This document shows positions 19,999-29,624 of a stretch of 64,000 nucleotides of DNA, one piece after another. The translations under genes were made by a program, and so were the position numbers. The notes under the pieces were generated by a model. It saw nothing but the letters and a program-made list of their open reading frames with translations. It ran no database searches and was not told the origin of the DNA. How positions within the stretch are numbered: the stretch's first letter is position 1; every line of letters begins with the position of its first letter. The DNA is from Desulfolithobacter dissulfuricans (lineage in GTDB: Bacteria; Desulfobacterota; Desulfobulbia; Desulfobulbales; Desulfobulbaceae), in NCBI RefSeq assembly GCF_025998535.1, contig NZ_AP024233.1:1587219-1651218 (forward strand), read 5' to 3'.

Positions 19999-20031
19999 GA
20001 ACCGGACGTGCGGTTTTACCGCATCCGGCTC
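19999..20031 (-). ncRNA. Group II intron domain V, copy 1
   Basis: The minus-strand sequence GAGCCGGATGCGGT...ACCGCACGTCCGGTTC folds into the 33-34 nt catalytic domain V hairpin with a GUAAAAC-type loop. It is identical to 47521-47553. Confidence 0.93.
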
Positions 20032-20057
20032 TCCGATGATCTCTCGCCTCAAGGCAT

Positions 20058-21415
20058 TCACAGGGAGTTGACGGCTCTTTTATGCAGATAGACCAGCCCC
20101 TTAGACATGAGCGCCCTGTACAACGACGCTCCAGCAAGGTGCCGGCAGTGCCGGTGACTCCGTGTCCTCATAAAGCGACTGAACCGGGTCTGCACGTACC
20201 AGTCAAGCGTCTTGAACGATACCTTCGGGTATCCGAAGGAAAAGTAGTTGCCCCAGCCAATCAGAAATCGATTGACGTGGTCAATTACTTCTTCTACCGG
20301 CTTTTGAATCCTGCGAATCGTCAGAGCATGTATCCTTTCTCGCGCCCGTTTCAAGCTCTTGGCAGAAGGGACAATGTTCAGGTACCGGCCCGCTCCGTAC
20401 AGACTGCGATCAAAGCGGAACGTAAATCCAAGGAAATCAAAACTACTGCCGGGATCTTTCAAGTTAACTATGGTTGTCTTGTTCCGATTCAGGATCAGGT
20501 CGAGTTCCCCAGCGTCTTGTCAACAAAGGCGTGAATGCGAGGTCCGATGTACCGAGCCATGATAACCCAGTCGTCGGCATATCGTACCAGCCTTGCGTTG
20601 GCAAAATTGCGGGGACCTTCCGAGCTGTGAAAGCGTTGGTCGAATTCATGGAGAAAGATGTTGGCCAGCAGAGGCGAGATGACTCCACCCTGTGGCGTAC
20701 CCTTGCGGGAGCGAGTGATCTTGCGACCGCCCTGCCCATCCTCTTCAACGATATCGCTTTTCAACCACATCCTGATCAGCTTCAAAACGGATCGGTCAGC
20801 TATTCGACGCTCCAGGCATTGCATCAGTTTGCCATGGTCAATCGTGTCAAAGTAGCTGCTCAGATCCGCATCCAGGACTTCAGTAAATCCCGCCTTGAGC
20901 GCCTGCCGAATCGCGGCGAGAGCATCATGGGCCTTAAGGCCCGGGCGGAATCCGTACGAGCAGTCCTCAAAGTCTGCCTCGAAAATCGGCTCCAGGATCA
21001 ACAGGACCGCCATCTGTACAACCCGATCCTTGACGGTCGGGATACCCAGCGGACGCATCTTTCCATTCGCCTTTGGGATATAGACCCGTTTCACCGGCAT
21101 GGGCCGGTAGGTCTTATCCTTCAATTCCTGCTGTATTGTTTGCAGCAGGCCTGCTACACCTTCCGAACTCTCCTTGATGGACGCAAGGCTTACTCCATCC
21201 ACCCCGGCAGCGCCTCGATTGGCGTAAACCCGGTTCCAGGCACTTTGCAGTACATCCAGGCGATACACCCGATCGTACAGGGCATAGAATCGAAACTCCG
21301 GTTCCTGCTTGGCCTTGTGGCCCAGTTTCTTTCGCAAGAGGGAGACCTTCGGGCTCAGGCCGAACTCCTGCCCTGCCCGTTTATCCGTAGTGGGAGACAA
21401 ACATGTGTACTCCAA
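20058..21415 (-). pseudogene. ltrA: Group II intron reverse transcriptase/maturase, frameshifted copy
   Basis: The first 303 residues match the intact copy at 46136-47494, including the YADD active site. The frame then breaks at 20507-20510, where a run of five G has become four (sense strand). The frame resumes at about residue 305 (starting near [11 protein letters not shown]) to the natural stop at 20058. Adding one G gives a full-length 452-residue protein. If the loss is real, this copy lacks the maturase (X) domain in its main product and would depend on the other copy in trans. It may equally be a sequencing error. Confidence 0.9.
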
Positions 21416-21920
21416 GCGGGACTTCCTCCATTGTCAGAAACACGATCAAAGTCCTGCCCCTTCGCTCCACGGGAGTTACCCCGCTTCAACACTACTATGG
21501 GCAGGTCCGACTCCCGGCCGGGACCGCACAGAGGGTTATGCATTCCCCTCCAGCGTTTGGACTCGGGCTATCTGCTGCCCTGCCCGTCCCGCCGGGTCTC
21601 CCAGGTTCCCTGGCGCTCCCTTGAGTACATGCCATCTCCAAACACCCCGGGCGGCCCAACGCAACGCTCCTGTTGTCTCATCGCGTCAATGACTGGCTTC
21701 CCCATGACCTCGGAGGGTCGCCGCCGCCAAATGTGTAACGAGGCCGAATCGAGTTCACAGATGTTACGGCCTATACTCTATCTGACCTTACGGCCTTTTC
21801 CGACCCTGCTTGACGATTCGGGTTACCCCTACACGCCGGGTCGGCGATTTCGCGGTGAACAGGCAATTACCGCGGGTGGCATCGCAGCCACCAGGTTCGC
21901 CAGAGCTTCGCCTGGCACAC

Positions 21921-21962
21921 GAGGTCGACACCGGTTTCAATGCTGAAGATTGATGGTAATCA
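21921..21962 (-). repeat. Structured repeat B, copy 1, 5' part
   Basis: This is the 5' exon side of the intron. On the minus strand it reads GATTACCATCAATC...GGTGTCGACCTC and joins the intron exactly after GACCTC, as in copy 2. Confidence 0.92.
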
Positions 21963-22173
21963 GATTGTTTTTTTCTCTGCTTGTCGGCGGGATCGAGTGT
22001 TTCTTCTCCCTTTTGCAAACCGTCCTGAGGCAGGGTCCAGAGGAGTGAGCCGGCCGAGCCGGAAGGTTATTTTCAGTCGGGGACAAATATCTGTTGCAGC
22101 CTTTGAACGCCGGCGTTATGAAGCCAGCATAACATCAGGGGAACAGTGAACCTCAATAAAAGGCACCCGAGCC

Positions 22174-23549
22174 ATGGATAATGATATCTATTTCAGTAAC
22201 TACACCCTTGATCCCGAGACGTACTATTTTCTCTATATCGGGGAACTCAAGTGTTATGGACTCAACCTGTTCCTGCGCGACATGTTTGCCCGAACCATGA
22301 ACAGGCCGGTGGCCTTTATCTCCGTTATTCCAGACATACTCCACCAGTATAATTACAGCAATATCATGGTGATATCACCGATGCTCGAGCAGCTGCGGGC
22401 CATAAGCGGCAACCGCATCTGTTTCCGGACCGAGCCGGGTCGGTTCATGGAGGCGGTTTCCACCCATCCCGCTGTTCATGAGCTCATCGACCGGATTCTC
22501 GAGCACCAGGATCATCTCTATATCAACATGTATGAAAGCGATCCCAACATGACCCTGGATCAGCGCGACAGGGTCTCCATTCTGGGCCCGGACAAGGAAC
22601 TGGCCCGGAAGTTCAACAACAAGATGGTCCAGTACGAGATGCTCCGCGACAAGATCCCGGTGATCGAATTTGAGATCTGCAAGTCCATGAGCGATCTGCT
22701 GTTTCGTTCCGAGCAGAAACGTCAGCAGTGGAGTGACGGCATCTTTGTCTCCAAAGTCTACTCTGCGGCCGGCGCGGCCAGTGGTATCACCCACAGCCAG
22801 GCCGATATTGTCCACCTTTTTGGCGCCGAGGACTGTATCTATCTCATGTCCCGCTATATCCCGCATGAATTCGATCCCACGGTGCTCGCGGTAGTGGCCA
22901 ATGAAGAGGATGTCTATATTGCCGGGGTTGCGGATCAGAACATCGAGGACGGCAACCGCTTTGTCGGTTCGAGCTGGCCCTCGGTACTGCCGCTGGATAT
23001 CGTCCATGAACTCAAGGAGTACACCCGGGTGGTAGGCCGGGAGCTGGGCCGCCGCGGCTACCGGGGGATCTTTGGCTGCGACTACCTGGTGGACCGGAAG
23101 AACAACGTTTACTTCCTGGAAATCAATGCCCGCAAGCAGGGAACGACCCTGGAATTCTGCTACACCCTGGAACAGGCCCTGCCCCGGGCAGTCCGTCCCT
23201 GCCCGAGCTGGAGTACCATGCCGTTGTTTCCGGCTCTTTCCCTGAAAATACCCGGGAACGTGCCGATGACGCTGTTCCCCTGCACTGGGGAACCTATAAC
23301 TATAAACTCAAGCAGGCCCGTTCAACTCGCGGTTACATCCCGCAAAATCCCTACGAACGGGAGACGTTTTACAAGGTGGCCAAGGGCGAGCTGCTCAAGG
23401 ATTTTGTCATCCTCGAACATATCGGTTCCGGGTTGACCGTTTTGCCCGGCACCTTCCTGGCCCGGATAGTTTCCGTGGCCCGCAACCGCCGGGATGTGGA
23501 GGAGGGACTGCGCCAGGGCAAGGAAATCATTGAACTGACCATTGAGTAA
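22174..23549 (+). CDS. ATP-grasp domain protein (one apparent frameshift near the C-terminus)
   Basis: The frame from ATG 22174 gives a protein with a preATP-grasp region and an ATP-grasp fold. Visible segments are RKFNNKMVQYEML, a SKVYSAAGAASGI region, and GIFGCDYLVDRKNNVYFLEINARKQG, the metal/ATP-binding end with an E-x-N triad. After EQALPRA (about 23185) the frame changes. Restoring one base gives SLPELEYHAVVSGSF... to TAA 23547-23549, for a total of 458 residues. ATP-grasp enzymes form amide bonds from a carboxylate and an amine or thiol; the substrate is unknown. The gene precedes an aminomutase-type radical SAM gene and an M20 peptidase, suggesting ligation and trimming of an unusual amino acid. 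A start with a weak ribosome site leaves the N-terminus slightly uncertain. Confidence 0.8.
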
Positions 23550-23555
23550 CGGGTG

Positions 23556-23579
23556 CCTTGAAAATACAATTTTTCAAGG
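23556..23579. terminator. Hairpin after the ATP-grasp gene (repeat D)
   Basis: CCTTGAAAA (23556-23564) pairs with TTTTCAAGG (23571-23579). The block AAATACAATTTTTCAAGG plus TAGCC recurs at 53866-53888. It follows the ATP-grasp stop by 7 nt and may act as a weak terminator, though no T-run follows. Confidence 0.5.
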
Positions 23580-23661
23580 TAGCCTAAATCGGGAACATAG
23601 GGGGCAGGGGAGCGGGGCGAACACCAGCTCCCGGGCAGGAGATCAATGGGATATTTTTTAT

Positions 23662-23793
23662 AACCAGCATGGCTGGACCAGGTAAGCGACCGAAGGGAGA
23701 CTCCGGGTTTCGGCACTGTCCAGCCACAACAGATAGCGAAGACTTCGACATATGAAAATCACCATGGAATTATCCAGACTTGTGGTGATTTTT
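23662..23793 (+). repeat. Dispersed repeat A, copy 1
   Basis: This is about 132 bp, from ACCAGCATGGCTGG through AGGTAAGCGACCGAAGGGAG to AATTATCCAGACTTGTGG and TGATTTT. A nearly identical inverted copy lies at 38152-38283. Its last part folds as AAAATCACCA...TGGTGATTTT. A shared 26-bp module also occurs at 59572-59597. It separates the ATP-grasp gene from the radical SAM gene. Confidence 0.9.
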
Positions 23794-23869
23794 GCACAAA
23801 CTGCTACGATCGAACAGCTGCAGAACCCGGCACGAGGCCGGGTTGCACCAGCCACAGCAGGAGAGGATC

Positions 23870-25429
23870 ATGAATAACGAACTGGACAGCTATACCACGG
23901 AACTGATTGACAGACTGTATGCCGGAGAAGACGGCGCCAAACCGGACGACACCCTGCAGGCGGAAATAAACACCATGGTAATCAGGGCCGAAGAGGAGGA
24001 CCTGACCGGTCCCATCGTCGAGCTCTTTGCCCGCCTCAAGGCCCTCCGGGAAGAGGAGAATATCCGTGCGGACAGCCTGGGGCTCAAGCGGGAGCAGCTG
24101 GAGGCCCTGGCCCGCAAGCATCAGGAGATCGACGAGCACATGGTTTCCGTGGGCGGACGGGTCGACCGGGCCAGGCCCATTGTCGAGGCTGCCAACGCCA
24201 GGGTGGACGCCTACCTGGATGTCAAGGACCAGGAGGCGCCGAGTGGAATCGAGCTCTGGGACCGGATACTGGAGAACCAGGCCCGGATCCGCCAGGCCCT
24301 TGGCATGGATGAGGAGGCCTGGAATACCTTTTCCGGCCAGATCCGCCATGCGGTTTCTTCGGTGGAGGAGCTGGCCCGGCTCATCGAGCTGCCCGCAGAT
24401 GCGGTGGCAGATATTGCCCGGGTGACCAGAAATTACCGGATGCGGCTGACGCCCTATTACACCAGCCTGATCATGCCGCGCCTCAACGATCCCATTATGC
24501 TTCAGTCCATTCCCACCGGGGAAATGGTGGATAATGCCGGGGTCGAGATTCCGCCGGTGGCCGCGGACCATTCCCCGGCCCGGCTGGTGGACCAGTTTTA
24601 TCCCCGGGTGGTGACCATCAAGTCGACTAACATGTGTGCCATGTATTGCACCCACTGCCTGCGGATCGCCCACATCGGCAAGAAGGACAAAATGTTCTCC
24701 AAACAGGCTTACGGTGAGGCCCTGGACTACATCCGGGCCAATAAGAGGATTCGCGATGTCCTGGTCACCGGCGGGGACGCTTTTGTCCTGCCCAACTCCC
24801 TGCTCAAGTGGCTGCTCGACGAGCTCGACTCCATTGACCACGTGAGGATGAAACGACTGGGGACCAGGGTCCCTGTGACCGTGCCCATGCGTATCGACGA
24901 TGAACTCCTCGATATCCTTGAGGCATCCAATGACCGAAAACCGCTCCGGGTGGTTACCCAGATCAATACGGCCCAGGAGATCACCCCGGTATCCCGGGCC
25001 GCCTTTAAAAACATTTCCAAACGGGTCAGTGCAGTGCTCAACCAGGCCGTCCTGCTGCGGGGTATCAACGACTCGCAGGTCAAGATGTGGAAGCTGTGCG
25101 AGACCATCCACGAGTCCTATGTGCGTCCCTACTACATCTTCAACTGTTCCTACCGGAACCCGCAGTTCGTCCACTTCCGGGTCCCGGTGGAAAAAGGCCG
25201 CGATATTGTTGAATCCATGTACGGCAACATCTCCGGTGATGCCATCCCACGGTACATTGCCACCGCCGGCGGCAAGATTCCCATGCACCGCTCCAACGTG
25301 ATGGGCCGGGAAGGCAACGAGCTGATCCTGAAAAAACCGTGGTCAGGTGAAGAGGTCCGCTATCCCGATGCCGATCCGGAAGTGTACGGGGACGACGACA
25401 ACTTTTCCTTTGCCCGGTACGGAAAATGA
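23870..25429 (+). CDS. KamA-like radical SAM aminomutase family protein
   Basis: The 519-residue protein resembles lysine/glutamate 2,3-aminomutases. It has C256-x3-C260-x2-C263 (CAMYCTHC) for the SAM-binding [4Fe-4S] cluster, LVTGGDAFVLP, and TAGGKIPM, whose K469 corresponds in context to the PLP lysine. About 200 N-terminal residues form an extra helical region before the radical SAM core, longer than in classical KamA. ATG 23870 with AGGAGAGG upstream is preferred; the extension to 23792 lies in repeat A. It overlaps the M20 peptidase gene by 4 bp (ATGA). It likely makes a beta-amino acid; the substrate is not deducible from sequence. Confidence 0.82.
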   Translation: MNNELDSYTTELIDRLYAGEDGAKPDDTLQAEINTMVIRAEEEDLTGPIVELFARLKALREEENIRADSLGLKREQLEALARKHQEIDEHMVSVGGRVDRARPIVEAANARVDAYLDVKDQEAPSGIELWDRILENQARIRQALGMDEEAWNTFSGQIRHAVSSVEELARLIELPADAVADIARVTRNYRMRLTPYYTSLIMPRLNDPIMLQSIPTGEMVDNAGVEIPPVAADHSPARLVDQFYPRVVTIKSTNMCAMYCTHCLRIAHIGKKDKMFSKQAYGEALDYIRANKRIRDVLVTGGDAFVLPNSLLKWLLDELDSIDHVRMKRLGTRVPVTVPMRIDDELLDILEASNDRKPLRVVTQINTAQEITPVSRAAFKNISKRVSAVLNQAVLLRGINDSQVKMWKLCETIHESYVRPYYIFNCSYRNPQFVHFRVPVEKGRDIVESMYGNISGDAIPRYIATAGGKIPMHRSNVMGREGNELILKKPWSGEEVRYPDADPEVYGDDDNFSFARYGK

Positions 25430-26595
25430 GTGTCGACCAGGCTCTGTCCTTTCTGGAGCAGCGTGACCAGGACCTTTTTTCACTCCTGCGGGAACTGGTC
25501 CTCATTTCCAGCTACACCGGCGACAAGTCAGGGGTGGACAGGGTCGGGGCGGTCATCCGGAAACGGCTTGAGGGGCTCGGGCTGGAACTGGAAACCGTGC
25601 GGGTTCGGGAGTTCGGCGACCACCTGATCTTCCGGACCCGGGCCAGCCACAGCCAGCCCTATATCCTGGTGACCGGACATATGGATACCGTGTTTCCGGA
25701 AGAGAGCGGTTTTAACTGGTACCGGGAAGACGGACCACGGGTCCATGGTCCGGGGGTCATTGACATGAAAGGCGGGCTGGTGACCACCATCGGCGCGGTC
25801 CAGGCCCTGGCCCGGGCGGGAGTTCTGGAGCAGTTGCCGCTGGTTCTTCTGTTCAACTCCGACGAGGAGATGGGCTCGCCATCCTCCCTCGAACTCATCC
25901 AGGAGCTGGCCAGGGGAGCCTGCTGTGGGCTGGTCACCGAGTGCGGGGGCCTTTCGGGAGAAGTGGTCACCGGGCGGCGCGGCAAAACCGGCTACCGCCT
26001 GGAAATCAGAGGCCAGGCCGGGCATGCCGCCTTTGTCGGTCGAAACAAGGCCAGTGCGGTCCTGGAACTGGCCCGCAAGGTTCTTGCCCTGGAAGAGCTC
26101 AACAAGCCCGAACAGGGCGTGGTGGTCAACGTGGGTATCATCCAGGGAGGCATAGGTCCCAACACGGTGCCGGAACAGGCCGAGGCCCGGATCGACACCC
26201 GGTACACCACCAGGGCGGCAGGCCTGGAACTGGAGGAGCGGATCGGGCGGATCGCTGAAACCTGCGTAACTCCGGGAACCACCGCCCGGCTGGAGACCAC
26301 CAACCGGCGGCCGGTCCTGGAAGAAACCGCAGCCAACAGGGATTTGTTCATCCTGGCTGCCGAGCAGGCAAGGCGACTCGGTATCGGGATCTGTCGGGAG
26401 GTCCGCCAGGGGGTTTCGGACGCCAACACCATGGGCGAATTTATCCCGGTTCTCGACGGGCTGGGTCCCATCGGGGAGCATGACCACAGCGACAGAGAAT
26501 ACATGCTCCGGGACAGCCTGCCGGCCCGGACCCGCCTCCTCACCGCCCTGCTGCCCGCCCTGGCCGGGAAATTCTCGACTCCTGCAGCCCGCTGA
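25426..26595 (+). CDS. M20-family metallopeptidase / aminoacylase
   Basis: The 389-residue protein has the ArgE/DapE/CPG2 fold. VTGHMDTVFP carries the first metal-binding histidine and catalytic Asp. VHGPGVIDMKGG has the bridging Asp, NSDEEMGSP the general-base Glu and metal ligand, and IGEHDHSDREYM the final histidine. A dimerisation domain with QAGHAAFVG lies between. It hydrolyses an amide bond of an acylated amino acid or dipeptide. Its start overlaps the stop of the aminomutase-like gene, so the two are co-translated. With the ATP-grasp gene upstream they may form a pathway for a beta-amino-acid-containing peptide. That pathway is inference. Confidence 0.88.
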   Translation: MSVDQALSFLEQRDQDLFSLLRELVLISSYTGDKSGVDRVGAVIRKRLEGLGLELETVRVREFGDHLIFRTRASHSQPYILVTGHMDTVFPEESGFNWYREDGPRVHGPGVIDMKGGLVTTIGAVQALARAGVLEQLPLVLLFNSDEEMGSPSSLELIQELARGACCGLVTECGGLSGEVVTGRRGKTGYRLEIRGQAGHAAFVGRNKASAVLELARKVLALEELNKPEQGVVVNVGIIQGGIGPNTVPEQAEARIDTRYTTRAAGLELEERIGRIAETCVTPGTTARLETTNRRPVLEETAANRDLFILAAEQARRLGIGICREVRQGVSDANTMGEFIPVLDGLGPIGEHDHSDREYMLRDSLPARTRLLTALLPALAGKFSTPAAR

Positions 26596-26609
26596 TTATC
26601 GTTTCCCTG

Positions 26610-27119
26610 TTATTTTTCCCGGTCCATATCCTTCAGGATACGTTTGCGAAGACGGCCGGCATTGTGCTCGTCCCGGTAGGAGACAATGGTCACCGGCGAG
26701 CGACGGAAGAGCTTTTCTGCCACGGAACCGGTGAAGGCATGGACCAGTTCGGATTTGGCCTTTATCCCCATGACGATCATGTCGACATTTTCCTTGACCG
26801 CAAACTTCAGCAGGGTTGAGGCCGGCCGGCCCACCTTGAAGACAAAGCGGACCTGCTCCTCGGGAAAATCCACCTTTTTCATCATCTCCTCGAGCATACC
26901 GATACGCTGCTGCTGCAGCTGCTGTAGATAATGTTCCTCGTCCACCTCGTATCCGAACGAGGTGATCACCTGCACGGTCTCGATATCCCTTTCATTGATC
27001 ACATTAATGAGGATCAGCTCGGCATCCAGGGGTTTTGCCAGCTTGGCGGCAAACTGGAGAATATCCTGGGAGAATGCCGAGAAGGCCAGGGGAACCATGA
27101 TTTTCTTGAAATCTGACAT
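26610..27119 (-). CDS. Universal stress protein, UspA family
   Basis: The 169-residue single-domain Usp begins KKIMVPLAFS, with the typical D/N-rich strand NVINE, and VDMIVMGIKAKSE then FTGSVAEKLFRRSPVTIV. The ATP-binding consensus G-x2-G-x9-G(S/T) is incomplete: the second glycine is replaced in GIKA, so nucleotide binding is uncertain. ATG 27119 has a GGAGAG site. It lies convergent to the M20 gene and downstream of the TRAP permease gene on the same strand (119 nt apart). Usp genes next to TRAP transporters are common, which suggests transport or stress coupling. Confidence 0.9.
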   Translation of the reverse strand: MSDFKKIMVPLAFSAFSQDILQFAAKLAKPLDAELILINVINERDIETVQVITSFGYEVDEEHYLQQLQQQRIGMLEEMMKKVDFPEEQVRFVFKVGRPASTLLKFAVKENVDMIVMGIKAKSELVHAFTGSVAEKLFRRSPVTIVSYRDEHNAGRLRKRILKDMDREK

Positions 27120-27238
27120 GACAAGTGTCTCTCCGGCAATGGTAGGTATTTTTTTATAAACGTTCCTTTTCCTAGGGGAAGCGCAGGATTGGGAACAAAC
27201 CGCCGGGATCCGGAGATCCCGGCGGAAGCATGATCATA

Positions 27239-29323
27239 TCAAGCCCGGGACATGGCCACCTGGCCGCCGGCATCCTTCCTGCATCGCGGCCGCTGCATGA
27301 GATAGAGCATACCGTACAGGGCCAGCCCGATCAGGTAGGTCCAGTAGCGCTGGTCATGGGGCATGCCGAGCCAGGAGGCGATCTGATCCGGTCGCATCAG
27401 GATAAAGGTGACGCAGAGGAACAGAGGGATCTCCCACGGTTTGTTTCTGGTGATGAACCAGCCCTGGGTGGCCGAGGCAAAGGCAAAGTTGCCGATACAG
27501 GCCATGACAAAAATCAGGATACCCTGGGTCCAGGAAGAGACATTGTGCAGAATCAGATCTGAGTTGAAGATGAACATGAACGGCAGAATGGCCGTCCTGA
27601 TATCATACATGAATCCCTGGATGCCGGTGGCGATGGGCGGGGACTTGGCAATGGCAGCGGCGGCATAGGCAGCCAGGCCCACCGGCGGGGTGTCATCGGC
27701 CAGGATACCGAAGTAGAAGCAGAACAGGTGCGCTGCCATGAGTGGAACGATAAAGCCCTGCATGCCACCGATGTTGACGATGGCAGGCGCGGTCAGGGAG
27801 GCCATGACGATATAGGTGGCGGTGGTGGGCAGCCCCATGCCGATGATCAGGCTGGCGAGAGCGGTAATGACGAGCATCAAAAAGACATTGCCCATGGACA
27901 GCACGTCGATGATCTCCGAGATCAGGTTGCCAAGACCAAGGGCCACCACGCCGACGATGATGCCGGCCGCGGCGGTGGCCAGGGCCACGGCCACCATGTT
28001 GCGGGCCCCGGAGGCCAGGGCCTCGAAAATCTGGACAATGGCCTTTTTAAAGGCCGGACCCAGGGGTTTCTTGTTCTTCCAGGCCAGGAAAGGCTCCTGT
28101 AAGAGCATAATAATGGCCATGACCCAGATGGCGTTGAAGGCGGCCAGTTCCGGCGAATGGCGTACCACGATCAGCTCGTAGAGGAGCATGAACAGGGGCA
28201 CCAGGTAATGGACACCGGAGAGCAGGGTCTGGAAAAAGGGCGGCAGTTCGCTCTTTGGCAGGCCGCGGATACCGAGCTTGGAGGCTTCGATATGGGAGAT
28301 GAAGAACAGGGCCGCATAGGAGGCAAAGGCCGGAACGGCGGCAGCCTTGACGACCTCGATATAGGGCACGTTGACGTACTCGGCAATGATAAAAGCGGCC
28401 GCGCCCATGATCGGCGGCGCAAGCTGCCCGTCGGTGGAGGCAGCCACTTCGGTGGCCGCGGCCTTGGTGGCCGGATAGCCAACCTTCTTCATCATGGGAA
28501 TGGTGAAGGTGCCGGTGGTGACGATATTGGCAATGGAGGAACCGGAGACCAGGCCGGTCAGGCCCGAGCCCATGATCGCAGCCTTGGCCGGCCCGCCCTT
28601 GAAACGCCCCAGCAGGCTGAGCGCCAGCTGGATGAAGTAATGACCGGCACCGGCCTTGTCCAGCATGGCGCCAAAAAGGACAAAGAGAAAGACGATGGTC
28701 GCCGACACGTCCAGGGGAATACCGTAGATACCCTCGGTGGACATGGTCATCTGCCCGACAAAACGGTTCAACGAGGTGCCCTTGAAGGCGATCAGGTCGG
28801 GCATGTAGGGCCCGAGAAAGGAATAGGCGATAAAACAGGAGCCGATAAAGGGCAGGGCAGGGCCGATGGTCCGCCGGGCTGCCTCCAGCAACAGGATAAC
28901 CAGGCCGATCCCGGCCACCAGGTCCATGGTGTTCGGGGCCCCGTACCTGGTGGTGATACCCTCGTAGTCAATTATTATATAGAGGGCGGCCAGGGCGGCG
29001 GTCACGGCCAGGAGCATGTCGAGCAGGGGAATTTTTTTATGCTCGGCGAAATATTTCAGGCCGAAATAGGGTTTCTTGAACAGGGGATAGTTCAGGTAGA
29101 CGATGGCCAGGGCAAAGGCCAGGTGGATTGCCCGGATATAGGTTGAATCCAGCAGGATCCACTTGGGCAGGGCCAGCTGGAAAAGGGACCAGCAGACCGC
29201 AATGGTTGGTATAAGATACTTCTGCCAGCCCTCCGGCTTTCGGCCGATCCCTTCCTCGGCTTCGGCCAGTTTTCTGGCAACCTCAACTCCGTCATCAACC
29301 TTTTCGACTCGAATTTTGCTCAT
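27239..29323 (-). CDS. TRAP transporter permease, fused small and large subunits (DctQM type)
   Basis: This is an integral membrane protein of 694 residues with many hydrophobic helices. The N-terminal four-helix part corresponds to DctQ and the remainder to the 12-helix DctM core. Motifs include GSGLTGLVSGSSIANIVTTG and IIGMGLPTTATYIVMA, both conserved in the 4TM/12TM fusion family, which pairs with TAXI-type receptors. It imports organic acids or similar anions using an ion gradient. The start at ATG 29323 is uncertain because no strong ribosome site is visible; GTG 29338 is possible. It lies downstream of the receptor gene at 29625, with a hairpin between them. Confidence 0.93.
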   Translation of the reverse strand: MSKIRVEKVDDGVEVARKLAEAEEGIGRKPEGWQKYLIPTIAVCWSLFQLALPKWILLDSTYIRAIHLAFALAIVYLNYPLFKKPYFGLKYFAEHKKIPLLDMLLAVTAALAALYIIIDYEGITTRYGAPNTMDLVAGIGLVILLLEAARRTIGPALPFIGSCFIAYSFLGPYMPDLIAFKGTSLNRFVGQMTMSTEGIYGIPLDVSATIVFLFVLFGAMLDKAGAGHYFIQLALSLLGRFKGGPAKAAIMGSGLTGLVSGSSIANIVTTGTFTIPMMKKVGYPATKAAATEVAASTDGQLAPPIMGAAAFIIAEYVNVPYIEVVKAAAVPAFASYAALFFISHIEASKLGIRGLPKSELPPFFQTLLSGVHYLVPLFMLLYELIVVRHSPELAAFNAIWVMAIIMLLQEPFLAWKNKKPLGPAFKKAIVQIFEALASGARNMVAVALATAAAGIIVGVVALGLGNLISEIIDVLSMGNVFLMLVITALASLIIGMGLPTTATYIVMASLTAPAIVNIGGMQGFIVPLMAAHLFCFYFGILADDTPPVGLAAYAAAAIAKSPPIATGIQGFMYDIRTAILPFMFIFNSDLILHNVSSWTQGILIFVMACIGNFAFASATQGWFITRNKPWEIPLFLCVTFILMRPDQIASWLGMPHDQRYWTYLIGLALYGMLYLMQRPRCRKDAGGQVAMSRA

Positions 29324-29350
29324 ATCAGTACCAATCACAATATAAACCAG

Positions 29351-29383
29351 AAAAAAGCCCCCGATCGGCAGTGTATCGGGGGC
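29351..29383 (-). terminator. Terminator-like hairpin between TAXI receptor and TRAP permease
   Basis: On the minus strand GCCCCCGAT pairs with ATCGGGGGC (29357-29383) and is followed by six T (29351-29356). It lies in the receptor-to-permease spacer and would attenuate transcription, leaving more receptor than permease mRNA. Confidence 0.85.
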
Positions 29384-29624
29384 GCCTTGTCAAAAAATAT
29401 ACATGACCCGGACAGACGGCCCCATGCAAAGCCATCCCTGACCGCCGGGACAGCGGGGAGACGCAGTACTCTCGGGGAGCCGTTGTCCTTCTGGACAATA
29501 TCGCGACACCTTCTGCCGCCTGGACCGGACTCCATTTTCCGGGTACCGGCACCGGTACCCGGAAAACGATTTCCGACACGGAAAACCGGCGACAGCAGAG
29601 ACTGCCGCCGGCTGCGAGCATGGG

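Larger units (their letters stand above)
19896..21920 (-). mobile_element. Group II intron, copy 1 (2025 bp)
   Basis: On the minus strand the element begins GTGTGCC (5' boundary GUGYG) and ends CTCTAC. It carries a domain V hairpin near its 3' end and encodes a reverse transcriptase/maturase. Its boundaries are defined by comparison with the empty repeat at 52988-53159 and with the 2026-bp copy at 45631-47656. It differs from the other copy in length by one base in a G-run of the RT gene. It does not interrupt a protein gene; it sits in repeat B between fumA and the ATP-grasp gene. Confidence 0.96.

Noticed and set aside
23792-23869. Upstream extension of the KamA-like frame (and similarly of rlmN to 38311)
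   Set aside because: The added codons fall inside or beside dispersed repeat A and lack conservation; downstream ATG starts fit the families better.
28157-29146. 329-codon frame opposite the TRAP permease
   Set aside because: Composition is Gly/Asp/His-rich shadow sequence of membrane helices, with no recognisable domain.
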